A stretch of 55,291 nt of DNA from Bacteroidota bacterium (GTDB taxonomy: Bacteria; Bacteroidota; Bacteroidia; Chitinophagales; Chitinophagaceae), in assembly GCA_026391125.1 (NCBI GenBank), contig JAPLEO010000123.1, positions 1 to 55,291 of the forward strand, in the 5' to 3' direction. Shown here one piece after another: positions 27,058-36,380 of the stretch. A program made the translations under genes and the position numbers. The notes below the pieces were generated by a model. It was not told the DNA's origin, did no database searches, and worked only from the letters and a program-made list of their open reading frames with translations. Each line of letters starts with the position of its first letter. Position 1 is the first letter of the stretch.

Positions 27058-28584
27058 TTAAATGGGTTCGCCCTTTATGAACTTTTGCCAATCGGCCAAC
27101 ATACCACCTTTTAATACACGAGGAAACTTATGTTGTCCGCCAACCTTTCCTTTTGCTGTCATAAAATTCATAAAATCCTGTTCGCTTAACACTTCTAGTT
27201 TTACTTCTTTCAAAGCGCTTCTGCGTTCAACGGCATAGTCGTCGTTTAATTCACAAAGGTGCTTGTCGATTTTTTTAGCGAGTAAAACACTATCCACTGC
27301 ATCATTACATGCTACATACCATTGGTGTGCAAAGAAATTTCCATGAGGCACACCAGCTACGGTGAACTCGGGAATACAGATATTCATTTCTTCACTAGCG
27401 AGTTGAATAGCTTTATTCATATTATCAACGCTCAAGTGTTCGCCAACCAGACTTAAAAAGTGTTTGGTTCTTCCTGTGATAATGATCTCGCATCTTTCTT
27501 TATCAACAAAGCGAATGGTATCTCCGATTAGATAACGCCAGGTACCTGCCGTTGTACTAATTAATAAAGCATAGTCCTTTCCTTCTTCCACTTCATGAAT
27601 CATGAGTGCTTCTGGATGATCGATCATATCGCCATTGGCGTCGAAATTATTATCATCGAAAGGAACGAATTCAAAAAAGATGTGTTCGCTGGTCACCAGT
27701 TTCATACCCTGCGCATACTGACGATCTTGGTATGCAATGAACCCTTCACTAGCTAGATAGGTTTCAATATATGTGATGGGTTTGCCCAATAATTTCTCAA
27801 ATCCTTTTTTATAGGGCTCAAAGCTCACCCCGCCGTGTACAAAGAAGGCAAGGTTGGGCCACATGTCGTGAATATTGTTGAGTTTGTAGCGTTCGATCAC
27901 CATTTCCATACACATCTGGATCCAAGCAGGTACCCCAACAAGAAAACTGATGTCCCATTCTGGTGCTTTCTCTACAATTTCTTCCAGTTTCTTATTCCAA
28001 TCTTTTTCTTTGGCGATTTTTTTGCCTGGTTTGTAGAAGGGTTGAAACCAAAAAGGCGATTTTTTCTGAGTGATCCCGCTAAGATCACCTGAGTAATAGC
28101 CAGGTCCTTTTTCAAGATCTGTACTTCCGCCCAAGGTAAGCCAACCACGGCCCAGGGCTCCAAGTGGAATATCCTCGTAGTTACGAAGGGTAAGCAGGTG
28201 TTTGATCATGGCAATTTTATTACCCCTCAACAAATCGTTGGTAATGGGTAAGAATTTGCTAGCCGATTCGCTGGTGCCACTGCTTAATGCATAGTATTTG
28301 ATTTTGCCGGGCCAACAGATATCTGACTTGCCCTCCAAGGTTTTATGCCACCATTCTTTATAGATCTTATTATAATTATAGGTAGGAACCAGTTCTTGAA
28401 ATTTTTTACCTAGGTGTTTACTGAGTAAAATATCATCAAAGCGATACGTTTGTCCGAATTCAGTAAACCTAGCCTTCCTCAGCATTTTTTTTAAAACCCG
28501 TAATTGCTGCCTCCTAGGATTATTCTGGGGTAGGCGCAGGGCTTTAAGAATGGAATTGGGGAGCTTGATATCAAGTATTGCCAT
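27058..28584 (-). CDS. GH3-family acyl-acid-amido synthetase-like ligase
   Basis: A 508-residue soluble protein resembling GH3 auxin-responsive promoter-family enzymes, which adenylate carboxylic acids and join them to amines. Recognisable segments are YYALSSGTSESASKFLPITN (the ATP-binding SSGTS motif, about 100-112), FFVHGGVSFEPYKKGFEKLLG, YLASEGFIAYQD, ISTTAGTWRYLIGDTIRF and IITGRTKHFLSLVGEHLS. Bacterial members are common in Bacteroidota but their substrates are largely unknown. It sits between GT2 and LysE-type genes on the same strand. Family call is strong, reaction inferred. Confidence 0.87.
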   Translation of the reverse strand: MAILDIKLPNSILKALRLPQNNPRRQQLRVLKKMLRKARFTEFGQTYRFDDILLSKHLGKKFQELVPTYNYNKIYKEWWHKTLEGKSDICWPGKIKYYALSSGTSESASKFLPITNDLLRGNKIAMIKHLLTLRNYEDIPLGALGRGWLTLGGSTDLEKGPGYYSGDLSGITQKKSPFWFQPFYKPGKKIAKEKDWNKKLEEIVEKAPEWDISFLVGVPAWIQMCMEMVIERYKLNNIHDMWPNLAFFVHGGVSFEPYKKGFEKLLGKPITYIETYLASEGFIAYQDRQYAQGMKLVTSEHIFFEFVPFDDNNFDANGDMIDHPEALMIHEVEEGKDYALLISTTAGTWRYLIGDTIRFVDKERCEIIITGRTKHFLSLVGEHLSVDNMNKAIQLASEEMNICIPEFTVAGVPHGNFFAHQWYVACNDAVDSVLLAKKIDKHLCELNDDYAVERRSALKEVKLEVLSEQDFMNFMTAKGKVGGQHKFPRVLKGGMLADWQKFIKGEPI

Positions 28585-28641
28585 CGCTAGAACAACATTA
28601 TTAGTGGTGCAAAGCTAAACCAAATGCGTTAAAAACCTTTA

Positions 28642-29784
28642 TTAAATGATATTAGTGGCAAGGGCTTCTCCTTCTGTTTCTTTGGAATCACTTCCAACAA
28701 TACTATTGCTTTTGCTAGCGCTAAAGCGAAACTGTGCATTGGTATGCTTAAATACTTCCACTTGTTCCAAGATCTGCTTCCAACTAAAATCATCCGATTC
28801 AATGAATAAAACAATGCTGTTTTTACTCAATACTAGGTTTTGAGTTTTGGCCAGATTTGGCACTAAAATCATCGATTCTGCCCCATTTTTACCATTTTTT
28901 TGCCTGTTTTTACCCAATTTCAGGAAAAACCCCAATATTTTGTATAGGAGCGAAACCAGTCCACGAAACACAATTGCGACCTGAATAAAAAACCCAAAAA
29001 GTCCGGCTTTTGTTCCCCGATAGTTCTTTTGAACAAACAGAAGCATCGCATTGTAAAATAACAAGACATAGTTCAAACTACCCTTTCTGGTACTTTCTCC
29101 CTTAAAATGGATGATGGAAGAACCGGCAAAATAGTAGTTATTAAATCCGGCTTTTTGGATGCGATAACTGAGATCTATGTCTTCGCCATACATAAAAAAC
29201 CGTTCGTCGAAGGCCCCTGTTGCGTCAAGAGTTGCTCTTTTGACCAATATAAACGCTCCTGCTAGCACGTCAACCTCATGATTTTTGTGCTGATCTAAGT
29301 GCCCGAGCGAATAACGGTTAAAGAGGGGTGATGCGGGAAAAATCGCTGAAAGTCCGACTAGCTTACAAAAAGCTGTAATCGGTGATGGGAAAGCCCTTTT
29401 GCTTTCGGGCAGAAAACGCCCTGAGCCATCGAGCATCCGAATGCCGAGTGCACCAGCTTTTGGAACGGTACGAATAAATTGCAGGCAGTTTATCAAACAG
29501 TCTTCAGGAAGGAGTGTATCTGGGTTTAGGAAAAGGATGTATTCTCCCGAACAAAGCGAAAGAGCTTGGTTATTGGCTGCTCCAAAACCCGTATTTTTTG
29601 GATTTTCGATAAAATGAACGCTAGGAAAACGGGGATTTAAATAGGGCAAGGAACCGTCGGTTGATTGATTGTCGACCACCCAAATTTCCGCATCAATATG
29701 GGAAACTGCTTTTAGAACAGTATGCAAACACTGTTCTAGAAAGAATTTTACGTTGTAGTTGACTATAATGATTGATAGTTCCAA
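28642..29784 (-). CDS. GT2 glycosyltransferase (rhamnosyltransferase-like)
   Basis: A 380-residue protein. The GT-A fold starts directly with ELSIIIVNYNVKFFL; motifs are VVDNQSTDGS, GFGAANNQAL, YILFLNPDTLLPEDCL (DxD-equivalent) and GAFDERFFMYGEDIDLSYRI. A hydrophobic segment near 255-285 probably attaches it to the membrane. The start is a TTG at 29784: no in-frame ATG exists between the upstream stop and this position, and a shorter start would remove the first strand. The last ~60 residues are Ser/Lys/Glu-rich and unlike the family. It is expected to add a sugar to surface polysaccharide. Confidence 0.85.
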   Translation of the reverse strand: MELSIIIVNYNVKFFLEQCLHTVLKAVSHIDAEIWVVDNQSTDGSLPYLNPRFPSVHFIENPKNTGFGAANNQALSLCSGEYILFLNPDTLLPEDCLINCLQFIRTVPKAGALGIRMLDGSGRFLPESKRAFPSPITAFCKLVGLSAIFPASPLFNRYSLGHLDQHKNHEVDVLAGAFILVKRATLDATGAFDERFFMYGEDIDLSYRIQKAGFNNYYFAGSSIIHFKGESTRKGSLNYVLLFYNAMLLFVQKNYRGTKAGLFGFFIQVAIVFRGLVSLLYKILGFFLKLGKNRQKNGKNGAESMILVPNLAKTQNLVLSKNSIVLFIESDDFSWKQILEQVEVFKHTNAQFRFSASKSNSIVGSDSKETEGEALATNII

Positions 29785-29855
29785 AGAAAAATAGCTTGTA
29801 CGAATTAGGATAAAAAGTTCGGCTATAACAAAGATGCTTATTTACGCACGAAATC

Positions 29856-29887
29856 TTTCATAATCCTGATAATCGGGGGTACTTTTG
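29856..29887 (+). promoter_or_regulatory. Bacteroidota-type promoter of the IMPase gene
   Basis: TTTC (29856-29859), 20 bases, then TACTTTTG (29880-29887) matches TTTG-N19-21-TAnnTTTG. The start codon is at 29892, only 4 bases past the -7 box, so the transcript should begin at or within a few bases of the ATG. Confidence 0.55.
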
Positions 29888-29891
29888 TACC

Positions 29892-30677
29892 ATGATGTTA
29901 AAGCAAACACTGATCAAAGCTGCCGAAACCGGTGCGGCAGTGATGAAGAGCTATTTCAATGGAAAATTTGAGATCAGCAACAAAGAAGGAATCAACAATT
30001 TAGTTACTGAAGCAGATCACGCATCTGAAAAAGCAATTTTCGAAATCATTAAAAATGATTTTCCAGACCATTATATTTTGAGTGAAGAAGCTGGCGAAAT
30101 CATTCAAGACAGCACTTATAAATGGATCATCGATCCAATTGATGGAACAGTAAATTTTGCAAATGGAATTCCAATTTGTTGTGTAAGCATTGGAGTAGAA
30201 CAAGCAGGAACAATGATCTTGGGTGCGGTTTATAATCCTTTTCTAAACGAATTCTTTTTTGCACAAAAAGGTTTCGGCGCAACCTTGAATAGTAAAAAAA
30301 TTCAAGTTAGCACAAGAACAGAAGTTGCTAAAAGTTCGATGGTAACAGGGTTTCCATATACGTATTTGGATACACCAAATGGTCCGTTACAAGTATTCGA
30401 AAAATTAATTCGTAAAGGTGTTCCTGTAAGAAGATTGGGTAGTGCAGCAATTGATCTTTGTTGGGTGGCAGCAGGAAGGTTCGATGGATTTTATGAACAC
30501 GAACTGCAAGCCTGGGATAGTGCTGCGGGTTTTTTAATGGTGGAAGAAGCAGGGGGAAAAGTAACCGACTTTAAAGGAAATGATTACTCACCTTATCAAC
30601 CACATATCATTGCTACTAATGGATTAATTCATGACGAGTTATTGTCGATTGTAAATGGCGGTGAAGTACGCAGTTAG
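29892..30677 (+). CDS. Inositol-monophosphatase-family phosphatase
   Basis: A 261-residue soluble enzyme; a second ATG at 29895 is an equally possible start. Metal-binding signatures are present: SEEAGE (the Glu of the first site), WIIDPIDGTVNFANGIPICC (DPxDGT), and ELQAWDSAAGFLMVEEAGGK (WDxAAG). Family members dephosphorylate inositol monophosphate and, in bacteria, often 3'-phosphoadenosine compounds or fructose bisphosphate, so the substrate is open. Its promoter overlaps the start codon region. thiL follows after 39 bases on the same strand. Confidence 0.92.
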   Translation: MMLKQTLIKAAETGAAVMKSYFNGKFEISNKEGINNLVTEADHASEKAIFEIIKNDFPDHYILSEEAGEIIQDSTYKWIIDPIDGTVNFANGIPICCVSIGVEQAGTMILGAVYNPFLNEFFFAQKGFGATLNSKKIQVSTRTEVAKSSMVTGFPYTYLDTPNGPLQVFEKLIRKGVPVRRLGSAAIDLCWVAAGRFDGFYEHELQAWDSAAGFLMVEEAGGKVTDFKGNDYSPYQPHIIATNGLIHDELLSIVNGGEVRS

Positions 30678-30716
30678 TAGACGCGTTGAATCTTTTTAGA
30701 ATCATTAAAAGTAATT

Positions 30717-31748
30717 ATGGAAGAAAGAACAGAGATAGCCGACTTAGGCGAATTTGGGTTGATAGAATACCTAACAAAAAATTTTGAAATTCAAAATGCC
30801 AGCACCGTTTTAGGTGTGGGCGATGATGCAGCGGTGATCGATCATTTTGGAAAGCAAACCGTGATCACAACAGATCTGTTATTAGAAGGTGTGCACTTTG
30901 ATCTCATGTATACCCCACTAAAACATCTGGGTTATAAATCTGTGATGGTGAACCTGAGTGATATCTATGCTATGAACGCAACGCCAACACAGATCACTGT
31001 GAGCATTGGTATTAGCAATAGAATTAGCGTAGAAGCATTGAATGAATTTTATGAAGGAATTTATGCGGCTTGCGAAAAACATGGAGTTGATTTAATAGGC
31101 GGTGATACTTCTACTTCTCAAAAAGGATTTATTATTTCTGTTACAGCAATTGGTGAAGTAACACCCGACAAATTTGTGAAACGCAGTACGGCACAAAATG
31201 GAGATTTGATTTGTGTGAGTGGCGATTTGGGTGCAGCATTTTTAGGATTGACTATCATGGAAAGAGAGAAAAAGATCTATTTAGAAAATCCAAAAATTCA
31301 ACCAGACTTAGAAGGCGAAAGTTATATTGTTGGTAGGTTATTAAAACCAGAAGCAAGAAAAGAGATCATCGAATTTTTTGAAAAGAATGAGATCGTTCCA
31401 ACTTCTATGATGGATGTGAGCGATGGTGTAAGTAGTGAAGTGTTGCACTTGTGTAAGCAAAGTAATCTGGGATGTAGAATTTATGAAGAGAAATTACCGA
31501 TCTCTGATGAAAGCAGAAGGGCTGCTTATAAATTTGGATTGGACCCAACTGTTTGTGCATTGAATGGTGGTGAAGACTATGAATTGATCTTTACTTTGAA
31601 ACAAGAAGATTACGATAAGATCACTTTCAATGAAGACATCAGCGTTATTGGATACATGACCGAAATGGAAGCGGGTTCTAAAATTTTGACAAAAGGTGGT
31701 AATGAATTTCCAATCACAGCCCAAGGTTGGAATGCATTTACAAAATAA
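30717..31748 (+). CDS. thiL: Thiamine-monophosphate kinase
   Basis: A 343-residue protein of normal ThiL length. N-terminal motifs VLGVGDDAAVID and TTDLLLEGVHFDLMYTP carry the Mg/ATP-binding Asp residues; IGGDTSTS, VSGDLGAAFLGL and LNGGEDYELIFTL follow in the expected order. It phosphorylates thiamine monophosphate to the pyrophosphate cofactor in the cytoplasm. It is between the IMPase gene and an S41 protease gene that starts 9 bases downstream, suggesting one transcript. Confidence 0.95.
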   Translation: MEERTEIADLGEFGLIEYLTKNFEIQNASTVLGVGDDAAVIDHFGKQTVITTDLLLEGVHFDLMYTPLKHLGYKSVMVNLSDIYAMNATPTQITVSIGISNRISVEALNEFYEGIYAACEKHGVDLIGGDTSTSQKGFIISVTAIGEVTPDKFVKRSTAQNGDLICVSGDLGAAFLGLTIMEREKKIYLENPKIQPDLEGESYIVGRLLKPEARKEIIEFFEKNEIVPTSMMDVSDGVSSEVLHLCKQSNLGCRIYEEKLPISDESRRAAYKFGLDPTVCALNGGEDYELIFTLKQEDYDKITFNEDISVIGYMTEMEAGSKILTKGGNEFPITAQGWNAFTK

Positions 31749-31757
31749 TTATAACGC

Positions 31758-33245
31758 ATGCAGAGAGTTCAATATTTAGTCGGGCTTCTTTGCATGCTTT
31801 TTTGTTGGTCTTGCAGTAGCTCCCATAGCAGCCAATATTCTTTCGATCAAAAATATTCCGCAACCGCACTCAAAGAAGACGTACAGATTCTTGAGAAAAT
31901 TTTAGAGTCGAACCACCCTAGCCTTTATTGGTATACCTCGAAAGAAAAAATGGACAGCAGTTTTGCTGAAACCATTCATAGCATACATGATTCATTGAAT
32001 GAAGTGCAGTTTAGAAATAAGATCGCTGCGTTGGTAAGTCAGATTCATTGTGGACACACGGTGGTACTCAACTCAAAAGAATTTGCAAAAGCAAGTTCCA
32101 AAATTAGACTCCCACAATTTCCATTAGCAATCAAAGTATGGGATGATAGTTTGGTTGTTACGGCAAGCGTTTCTCCAAGAGCTACAGGCATCAAGCGAGG
32201 AAGCATTATCACTTCTATTAATGGTAGAACAAACAAAGAGATGCTGGATAGTTTTTATCAATACATCAGTATCGATGGGAATGTAACAAACTATAAAAGT
32301 CAGCGCGTGAGTAATAATTTCGGCGCATGGTATAAGAATGTTTTTGGATTAGACTCGAGTTATTTGATTGGATATATTGATTCAACTGGTGTAGAAAGGA
32401 AAGAAAGATTGCGCAGTTTTAAGATACCCGTTTTAGACAAATCGAAAATGGATTCTTTACAAAAATTATTAGCAGGCTATAAGGTCCCAACAAAAAGAGA
32501 GATCAAAAAACAAAGAAGGAATGCACAACTATCTTTAAAATTCGATGACACAACGAGTACCGCATACATGCATGTCGCTGGATTCTCTGTGAATGGATTA
32601 CAAAAATTCATGCGCAAATCTTTTAAGCAAATCGAGGAGCGCAGATCAAAAAATTTAGTGATCGACCTTCGCGATAATGGTGGTGGGCATTTGAATAATA
32701 GCATTCGACTAACAAAGTATTTAGCAAAGCATCCTTTTAAAGTTGCTGATACTATTGCAGCGATCAATCGGAATTTTATTGATGGAAAATATATTCATCA
32801 ATCGTTTTGGTTTTGGTTCCCATTGAATTTCAATACCACAAAAATGGATGATGGCAGGTATCATTACCATCGATTTGAAACTACCGTGAATCAACCTTTT
32901 TCCAAACACCATTTTGATGGAAAAATTTATTTATTACAAGGTCCATCTACTTTTAGTGCTGCAACCGTGTTTACTGGATGTTTAAAAGGACAGGACAATG
33001 TGCAAATCATTGGTGAAGAAACAGGTGGTGGATACTATGGAAATACCGCGATCCATTTACCAACAATTGTATTGCCCAATAGTAAAATTCAAGTGACACT
33101 TCCTTTGTTTAGAGTGGTGTTGGATAAAGACCGACCAAAAGGAAGAGGCGTCATGCCAGACATTGTAGTTTTGCCGAATTCATTTGCTATCAAGCAAGGG
33201 GTTGATCTCAAAATGGAATACATAAAAGCCCAAGTGAAAAGATAA
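31758..33245 (+). CDS. S41-family peptidase lipoprotein
   Basis: A 495-residue protein with a lipoprotein signal (MQRVQYLVGLLCMLFCWSC; lipid on Cys19). An N-terminal helical cap (about 35-100) precedes a PDZ-like region with ATGIKRGSIITSINGR, and the C-terminal S41 domain has YMHVAGFSV, NLVIDLRDNGGGHLNNSI, and the nucleophile segment GPSTFSAATVFTG with Ser400. GEETGGGYYGN and RGVMPDIVV complete the family pattern. It should act on peptides or proteins at the periplasmic face of a membrane. No Lys general base was pinned down with confidence. Confidence 0.9.
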   Translation: MQRVQYLVGLLCMLFCWSCSSSHSSQYSFDQKYSATALKEDVQILEKILESNHPSLYWYTSKEKMDSSFAETIHSIHDSLNEVQFRNKIAALVSQIHCGHTVVLNSKEFAKASSKIRLPQFPLAIKVWDDSLVVTASVSPRATGIKRGSIITSINGRTNKEMLDSFYQYISIDGNVTNYKSQRVSNNFGAWYKNVFGLDSSYLIGYIDSTGVERKERLRSFKIPVLDKSKMDSLQKLLAGYKVPTKREIKKQRRNAQLSLKFDDTTSTAYMHVAGFSVNGLQKFMRKSFKQIEERRSKNLVIDLRDNGGGHLNNSIRLTKYLAKHPFKVADTIAAINRNFIDGKYIHQSFWFWFPLNFNTTKMDDGRYHYHRFETTVNQPFSKHHFDGKIYLLQGPSTFSAATVFTGCLKGQDNVQIIGEETGGGYYGNTAIHLPTIVLPNSKIQVTLPLFRVVLDKDRPKGRGVMPDIVVLPNSFAIKQGVDLKMEYIKAQVKR

Positions 33246-33313
33246 GGAAGAAGTGAAAAGTGAAAAATGGACGGCACTTGTTTAAGCTACTAACATCCTT
33301 AGAAATACGTTAA

Positions 33314-33333
33314 CCCCGGCTTTCAAGCCGAGG
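33314..33333. repeat. GC-rich inverted repeat in convergent gap
   Basis: CCCCGGCTT-TC-AAGCCGAGG forms a short hairpin with one C/A mismatch between the S41 peptidase and nagA stops. No proper T-run follows on either strand, so termination is possible in both directions but weakly supported. Confidence 0.35.
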
Positions 33334-33364
33334 CAGCTCCGATAGAAAAATTATCTTTTTTAGT

Positions 33365-34462
33365 TTAATCCGCAGTAACCAAATGCTCAACCGTTAGTGC
33401 TTCATTTAGACATACAAGGTTTGCAGGAGACCCTACTTGTATTTTTCCCATGGTATCATTTCTTTCGATGGCTTTTGCGGGATAAGTGCTTACCATGCGT
33501 AAAGCTTCTTCGAGTGGAATGTCTACTTTTTTTACCAGATTTTTTAGGGCACTTACCATTGTTAGTGCAGATCCGCTGAGTATGCCGTTGGATTCGTATT
33601 TGTCGCCCACTAAGTGATGCGGATAGGGTCCAATAGTAGTTTCTGCAACTGCGTCTGTGATCACAAACAAACGTTCACCCATTTGTTTTTTAGCAATTTT
33701 GATTGCTTCAAAATCTACATGGTATCCATCGGGCACCACACTACTCATCACAGTTGGGTGATTAAATACAGCACCTACAAATCCTGGTGAGCGGTGTTGC
33801 AACGGACTCATCGCATTATATAAATGTGTTGCAGTACCAATGCCTTGGTCAAATGCAAATGTTGCTTCTTCAAATGTTGCGTTACTGTGACCAGCAGAAA
33901 CAATGATTCCCGTTGCTTGGATGAGCGCAACAATTTCTTTACTACAAACCTCCGGTGCGAGGGTGATGATTTTGATCACGCCTTTACCATAAGCCAATAA
34001 TTCTTTCACTTCTTCTATGGAAGGCGTATGAATGAATTCTTCGAGATGCGCACCTTTTTTGGATGCATTGATCCACGGACCTTCCACGTGTAAACCCAAA
34101 CAACCCCTTCCGTCTCGGTCCCAATATTCTTTTACTGCATCTATACAAGCATGAAAAACCGCTTTGCTATTGGTTGCAACTGTAACAACAAAATGAGAAG
34201 CCCCGCCCTTACTGCAATAATCATACAAGCGAAAGATGGAATCTGCATTGGGGTAAACTGCTAATAATTTTCCATGCGCACCATAGATCTGTATATCAAT
34301 AAATGCAGGTGCGATGATATCATAAATGGGTCCAGCATGAGGTGGAATTTGTTCGAATGGCAGGATCGAAACAATTTTATTATCCTCAACTATCACAGCA
34401 TGATGATGGAGGTATTCACTTCCGGTAAATAATTGTTTGGCAAGAAAAGTTTTCTTAGTCAT
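33365..34462 (-). CDS. nagA: N-acetylglucosamine-6-phosphate deacetylase
   Basis: A 365-residue amidohydrolase. Metal and catalytic signatures in order are GLHVEGPWIN (metal Glu), SAGHSNATFEEA and TATHLYNAMSPLQHR (two His), DGYHVD and LFVITDAVAET with the catalytic Asp. The C-terminal PAKAIERNDTMGKIQVGSPA is typical of the beta-sandwich closing segment. It removes acetate from GlcNAc-6-phosphate in the cytoplasm, feeding amino-sugar recycling, including recovery of cell-wall sugars. It overlaps the upstream nitrilase-family gene by 8 bases, so the two are translationally coupled. Confidence 0.93.
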   Translation of the reverse strand: MTKKTFLAKQLFTGSEYLHHHAVIVEDNKIVSILPFEQIPPHAGPIYDIIAPAFIDIQIYGAHGKLLAVYPNADSIFRLYDYCSKGGASHFVVTVATNSKAVFHACIDAVKEYWDRDGRGCLGLHVEGPWINASKKGAHLEEFIHTPSIEEVKELLAYGKGVIKIITLAPEVCSKEIVALIQATGIIVSAGHSNATFEEATFAFDQGIGTATHLYNAMSPLQHRSPGFVGAVFNHPTVMSSVVPDGYHVDFEAIKIAKKQMGERLFVITDAVAETTIGPYPHHLVGDKYESNGILSGSALTMVSALKNLVKKVDIPLEEALRMVSTYPAKAIERNDTMGKIQVGSPANLVCLNEALTVEHLVTAD

Positions 34463-35258
34463 GTTGCTCGTCTTGTAAAATATGAAAATCGTCTGCGTCT
34501 TTCCAGAAAGGGAATTTACTGCGAATCTCGTTTAATAAATCTTTTTTCAATTCAACATGATGGATGACCTCTTCGTGTTCATTGCTAAATAAAACGGAAC
34601 CAAGTGGATCGATCAACATACTATCGCCGCTATGATAAATTTGATTACCATCCGCTCCTACCCGATTTACGCCAATTACATAACACTGGTTTTCGATGGC
34701 TCGAGCAGTGAGCAAGGTTTTCCAAGCATGGTTTCTGCGTTCGGGCCAGTTTGCTACATAAATGATCAAATCATATTCAGGAGATTCGGTGGTTTGCTGA
34801 CGGGCCCAAACAGGAAAGCGTAGGTCGTAACAGATCTGTAAATTAATTTTCCAACCATTGACGCTGGTGATCAACCTTTTTTTGCCCGCGGTATAAAACT
34901 GGTCTTCGCCAGCGAAAGCAAATAAGTGTCGTTTATCGTAAAAGCCAAAACTTCCATTGGGTAGCATCCAGATCAATCGGTTGTAGTAATTGCCATCTTC
35001 TTGAATGATCAGACTTCCCGTTACAATCACCTTTTTTGAAATAGCCACACGCTTCATCCATGCTATAGTTTCACCTTCCATGGTTTCGGCCAATGATTCG
35101 GGCTTCATACTAAAACCAGTTGAGAACATTTCAGGAAGGATCACCAGATTTGTTTTTTCGCTAATGCCCATAATCTTTTCTTCGAGCATCGCAAGGTTGC
35201 GCGCTTTGTCTTCCCAAAAAAGTGCCGTTTGAATCAGGCTAATAGCAAGTGCGTTCAT
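34455..35258 (-). CDS. Nitrilase-family amidase (omega-amidase-like)
   Basis: A 267-residue cytosolic enzyme of the C-N hydrolase superfamily. The catalytic triad is visible as Glu43 (LVILPEMFSTGFS), Lys109 (GFYDKRHLFAF) and Cys143 (LQICYDLRFPVWAR). The PEMFSTGF and KRHLFAFAGED segments match the YafV/omega-amidase subgroup that hydrolyses alpha-ketoglutaramate and alpha-ketosuccinamate. It sits between recX (23 bases) and nagA (overlap of 8 bases). Confidence 0.9.
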   Translation of the reverse strand: MNALAISLIQTALFWEDKARNLAMLEEKIMGISEKTNLVILPEMFSTGFSMKPESLAETMEGETIAWMKRVAISKKVIVTGSLIIQEDGNYYNRLIWMLPNGSFGFYDKRHLFAFAGEDQFYTAGKKRLITSVNGWKINLQICYDLRFPVWARQQTTESPEYDLIIYVANWPERRNHAWKTLLTARAIENQCYVIGVNRVGADGNQIYHSGDSMLIDPLGSVLFSNEHEEVIHHVELKKDLLNEIRSKFPFWKDADDFHILQDEQHD

Positions 35259-35281
35259 AAACTTAAAATCTGACTATAATA

Positions 35282-35794
35282 TTACTCTTTTTCTTTTGAT
35301 CGAATTTGTGCAATTGTATCTTGGATCAAATTGCCTTCGTAACCCTTTTGTAACAAATAGTTTGTTGTCTTAGCCATACGATTCAGCCATTGTTCTGATT
35401 TTACAGATTTCCATTTTGCGGTGGCCAGTTGTAACAAGCATTTACGGTATTCCTTTTCTTCGATGACCAGCAAACCTTTTCGAATATTGTAGGCGCTCAC
35501 TCTTTTCTGTTGGAGTGCCGCATTAATCTTGATCCGTCCCCATTTTTTGGTACGGAAATGGCCGCCAGCAAAAAGTGTGGCATATCTTTCTTCGTTCAGA
35601 TAGTCTTCTTCGATCAGGTTTGAAAGCAATATTTCTACGTCTGTCTTGTGTAAACCAAAAGAATAAAGCTTTTCCTTGGCTTCAAAATGACTCCTTTCTT
35701 GGTAGGCACAGTATTGCTTTATTTTTTGGAATGCTTGCTCTTTTGTATAGGTTTTATTCAAAACAAATTCTTTGAAAAAGGAAAATAAGAACAT
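35282..35794 (-). CDS. recX: RecX-family regulator of RecA
   Basis: A 170-residue protein made of helical repeats. The ATG at 35794 (MFLFSFFKEFVLNKTYTKEQ) is preferred, as the longer frame to 35872 crosses into the start region of the divergent gene. Family features are KIKQYCAYQERSHFEAKEKL, EILLSNLIEEDYLNEERYA and KWGRIKINAALQQK. RecX modulates RecA filaments. recA is not adjacent here. The gene is divergent from a response regulator with only 58 bases between start codons. Confidence 0.88.
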   Translation of the reverse strand: MFLFSFFKEFVLNKTYTKEQAFQKIKQYCAYQERSHFEAKEKLYSFGLHKTDVEILLSNLIEEDYLNEERYATLFAGGHFRTKKWGRIKINAALQQKRVSAYNIRKGLLVIEEKEYRKCLLQLATAKWKSVKSEQWLNRMAKTTNYLLQKGYEGNLIQDTIAQIRSKEKE

Positions 35795-35852
35795 TATATT
35801 TGTAAACGACCCCTCGGTAAACTGTACAAAGGTAATTATAACCACTTTTACT

Positions 35853-36266
35853 ATGAGTACTGGAAAGCACAATGTTTGTTTAATTGATGACGATAAAGTT
35901 TATCAGTTTACTGCAAAAATGATATTAGAGGCTACTGGATTAACGAGTAGCATCAAAACCTTTTTTAATGGTAAAGAGGCTATTGATTTCCTTTGCATTC
36001 CCGAAAATCAACAGGAAGGCAGTATTCCAGATGTCATCTTTTTAGACATCAATATGCCGATCATGAATGGCTGGAATTTCTTGGAAGCTTTTGATCAGAT
36101 GAAGCATGAATTACCCAAAAACATTGTGATTTATGTGGTGAGCTCCTCGGTTGATGAGAGCGACATCCAGAAGTCGAGAAGCTATCCGGCGGTTACTGAT
36201 TATGTGATCAAACCCATCAACCGCGAAAAATACCGCCAATTGCTTTCTGTGTTACCTCAAGATTGA
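35853..36266 (+). CDS. Single-domain response regulator
   Basis: A 137-residue receiver domain with no output module. Start at the ATG of MSTGKHNVCLIDDDKVYQFT; the longer frame to 35772 overlaps recX. The acidic pocket is Asp12-14, phosphorylation site Asp65 in DVIFLDINMPIMNGWNF, the conserved Ser/Thr in YVVSSSVDESD and Lys in DYVIKPINREKY. This is a CheY/Spo0F-like phosphotransfer module; the partner kinase is unknown. Confidence 0.9.
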   Translation: MSTGKHNVCLIDDDKVYQFTAKMILEATGLTSSIKTFFNGKEAIDFLCIPENQQEGSIPDVIFLDINMPIMNGWNFLEAFDQMKHELPKNIVIYVVSSSVDESDIQKSRSYPAVTDYVIKPINREKYRQLLSVLPQD

Positions 36267-36344
36267 TAGTTTTCAATCCACAACTCATTAACATTAATTA
36301 AATTCTTACTGGAAACGGGCATTTCTGTGGAGGGAATATTAACA

Positions 36345-36376
36345 TTTTACGTTAGGTTTGTTGGAACATAAATTTG
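36345..36376 (+). promoter_or_regulatory. Bacteroidota-type promoter of dnaN
   Basis: TTTT (36345-36348), 20 bases, then TAAATTTG (36369-36376) fits the family sigma consensus. The dnaN ATG at 36381 begins 4 bases later, implying a leaderless or nearly leaderless mRNA. Confidence 0.55.
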
Positions 36377-36380
36377 CAGA

